A stretch of 64,000 nucleotides of DNA, taken from assembly GCF_030296835.1 (NCBI RefSeq), contig NZ_AP027923.1, positions 124,001 through 188,000 on the forward strand, read 5' to 3'. Below the pieces are notes generated by a model. That model saw only the letters and a program-made list of their open reading frames with translations. It searched no databases and was not told where the DNA came from. The stretch is from Pseudoalteromonas sp. MM1 (GTDB lineage: Bacteria; Pseudomonadota; Gammaproteobacteria; Enterobacterales; Alteromonadaceae). Below are positions 63,404 through 64,000 of the stretch, one piece after another. Position 1 is the stretch's first letter. Every line of letters begins with the position of its first letter. Position numbers and translations under genes: made by a program.

Positions 63404-63715
63404 ATGAAACTTTACCCATACTCAACAATTAAAACAGAAAACCTTAAGGGCCTGCTTCTCGCTTCTAGAATGCTTGGGTTTATGAGTTTTATACTGTTTT
63501 TTATAGCTATTTGCATTGGTTTATTTGGTATTTTTTCTAACCTTGGCGCACCTAAAGATTTGGGGAATGGAATAGTTATGTCTACGCCAAATGCCGGTTT
63601 ACCTGTGATGATAATGTCAATTTGGGGTGCCGTTTCTGCAGTTTGTATTTTAGCTTTTAGTGGCTTATGTGCAGCTGTTGTATCATGTGAATACAAATAT
63701 ACAAAGTCAGTTTAG
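63404..63715 (+). CDS. small membrane protein of unknown function
   Basis: 103 residues from the ATG at 63404, with AAGGA upstream. A start at 63317 adds a spurious hydrophobic leader. Two transmembrane segments (MLGFMSFILFFIAICIGLFGIF and VMIMSIWGAVSAVCILAFSGLCAAV) are separated by a polar loop. The family is not recognised. It is oriented as opgG but separated by a hairpin, so it is probably a separate unit. Confidence 0.6.
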   Translation: MKLYPYSTIKTENLKGLLLASRMLGFMSFILFFIAICIGLFGIFSNLGAPKDLGNGIVMSTPNAGLPVMIMSIWGAVSAVCILAFSGLCAAVVSCEYKYTKSV

Positions 63716-63729
63716 CTATATACCAACGT

Positions 63730-63766
63730 ATTTAGATAGTAAAAACGGGGCTTCTACTATCTAAAT
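63730..63766. terminator. 12 bp stem hairpin after the last gene
   Basis: ATTTAGATAGTA (63730-63741) pairs perfectly with TACTATCTAAAT (63755-63766) around a 13 nt loop, followed by ATTTATTTG. It is probably a weak terminator. From here to 64000 I see only AT-rich DNA without a gene. Confidence 0.55.
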
Positions 63767-64000
63767 ATTTATTTGTAAGACTTGGTTAACTACTGCACAC
63801 AAATCTAAATTTTTTGTTCTTCTTCCTTATCTCAATAGTCTGATATTCGATTTAATAATACAAAAGCAAATCTACCTTAGCCCTTAATACATCCAAATTG
63901 TAGCTAAATTACCTTGATATACCCTAATTTATAGCTAAAATGGCCGGCTTATTTAACGAATGTACCTACTTTATTACTTACATAGTAATGAAAACTGCAT

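Overview
The window looks like chromosome of a marine gammaproteobacterium, most likely Pseudoalteromonas or a close relative. This is inferred from the AT-rich base composition, the deseasin-type secreted protease (signal peptide, propeptide, S8, P-domain, PKD), the TonB-receptor/LacI sugar locus, a CsgD-EFG curli cluster and the PuuD-type urate pathway. No rRNA, tRNA, integrase, transposase or CRISPR array was seen.

Region 1 (1-21 kb, + strand) is the end of a type VI secretion (T6SS) locus followed by an effector island. The order is the TssG C-terminus, ClpV, Hcp, a terminator, VgrG, a small unknown, a PAAR tip, two putative adaptor proteins and a 1612-residue Rhs protein. The Rhs tip ends in a DNA/RNA non-specific endonuclease domain and is followed by a YezG-like immunity gene. 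Downstream come several candidate toxin/immunity modules: a peptidoglycan-binding gene overlapping a lysozyme-like gene and an exported partner; two more exported proteins; a leaderless EreA/ChaN-like protein overlapping an exported Sel1-type protein; and an exported Ig-like protein preceding a class 3 lipase.

Region 2 (21-25.6 kb) holds SoxR with a recognisable sox box before an FMN reductase-like gene, then a DsrE-like protein, an SGNH hydrolase, an EAL phosphodiesterase and a lipoprotein. Region 3 (25.6-32.1 kb) is a trehalose locus: TonB-dependent receptor, LacI regulator, MFS transporter and cytoplasmic GH37 trehalase. Two near-identical LacI-type palindromes lie before the receptor and before the transporter. 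Region 4 (32.2-36.2 kb) is a curli locus: a CsgD-like regulator, CsgE, CsgF, CsgG and one unusually long curlin of 500 residues with about 19 repeats. Region 5 is the 833-residue secreted protease.

Region 6 (39.4-51.2 kb) is a purine-catabolic cluster on the - strand (xdhABC, uraD, uraH, guaD, puuD, puuE). It runs from guanine or xanthine to allantoate, with a divergent NCS2 permease and a Tsx-like outer-membrane channel. A RutR-like palindrome sits between them. A ~209 bp MITE-like element supplies the stop codon of puuE. Region 7 (51.4-58.9 kb) carries a DUF4019 protein, a LysR/YqhD divergent pair, a 35-copy heptanucleotide tandem array, an RDD protein, a gene split by an in-frame stop, small membrane proteins, a TRIC-family protein, a DUF417 protein and Rof.

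Region 8 (59-64 kb) has a broken pesticin/T4-lysozyme-like effector still coupled to an intact lipoprotein (candidate immunity), two small unknowns, an OpgG-type periplasmic glucan protein without adjacent opgH, and a small membrane protein. All family calls were made by eye from sequence motifs; no database search was run.
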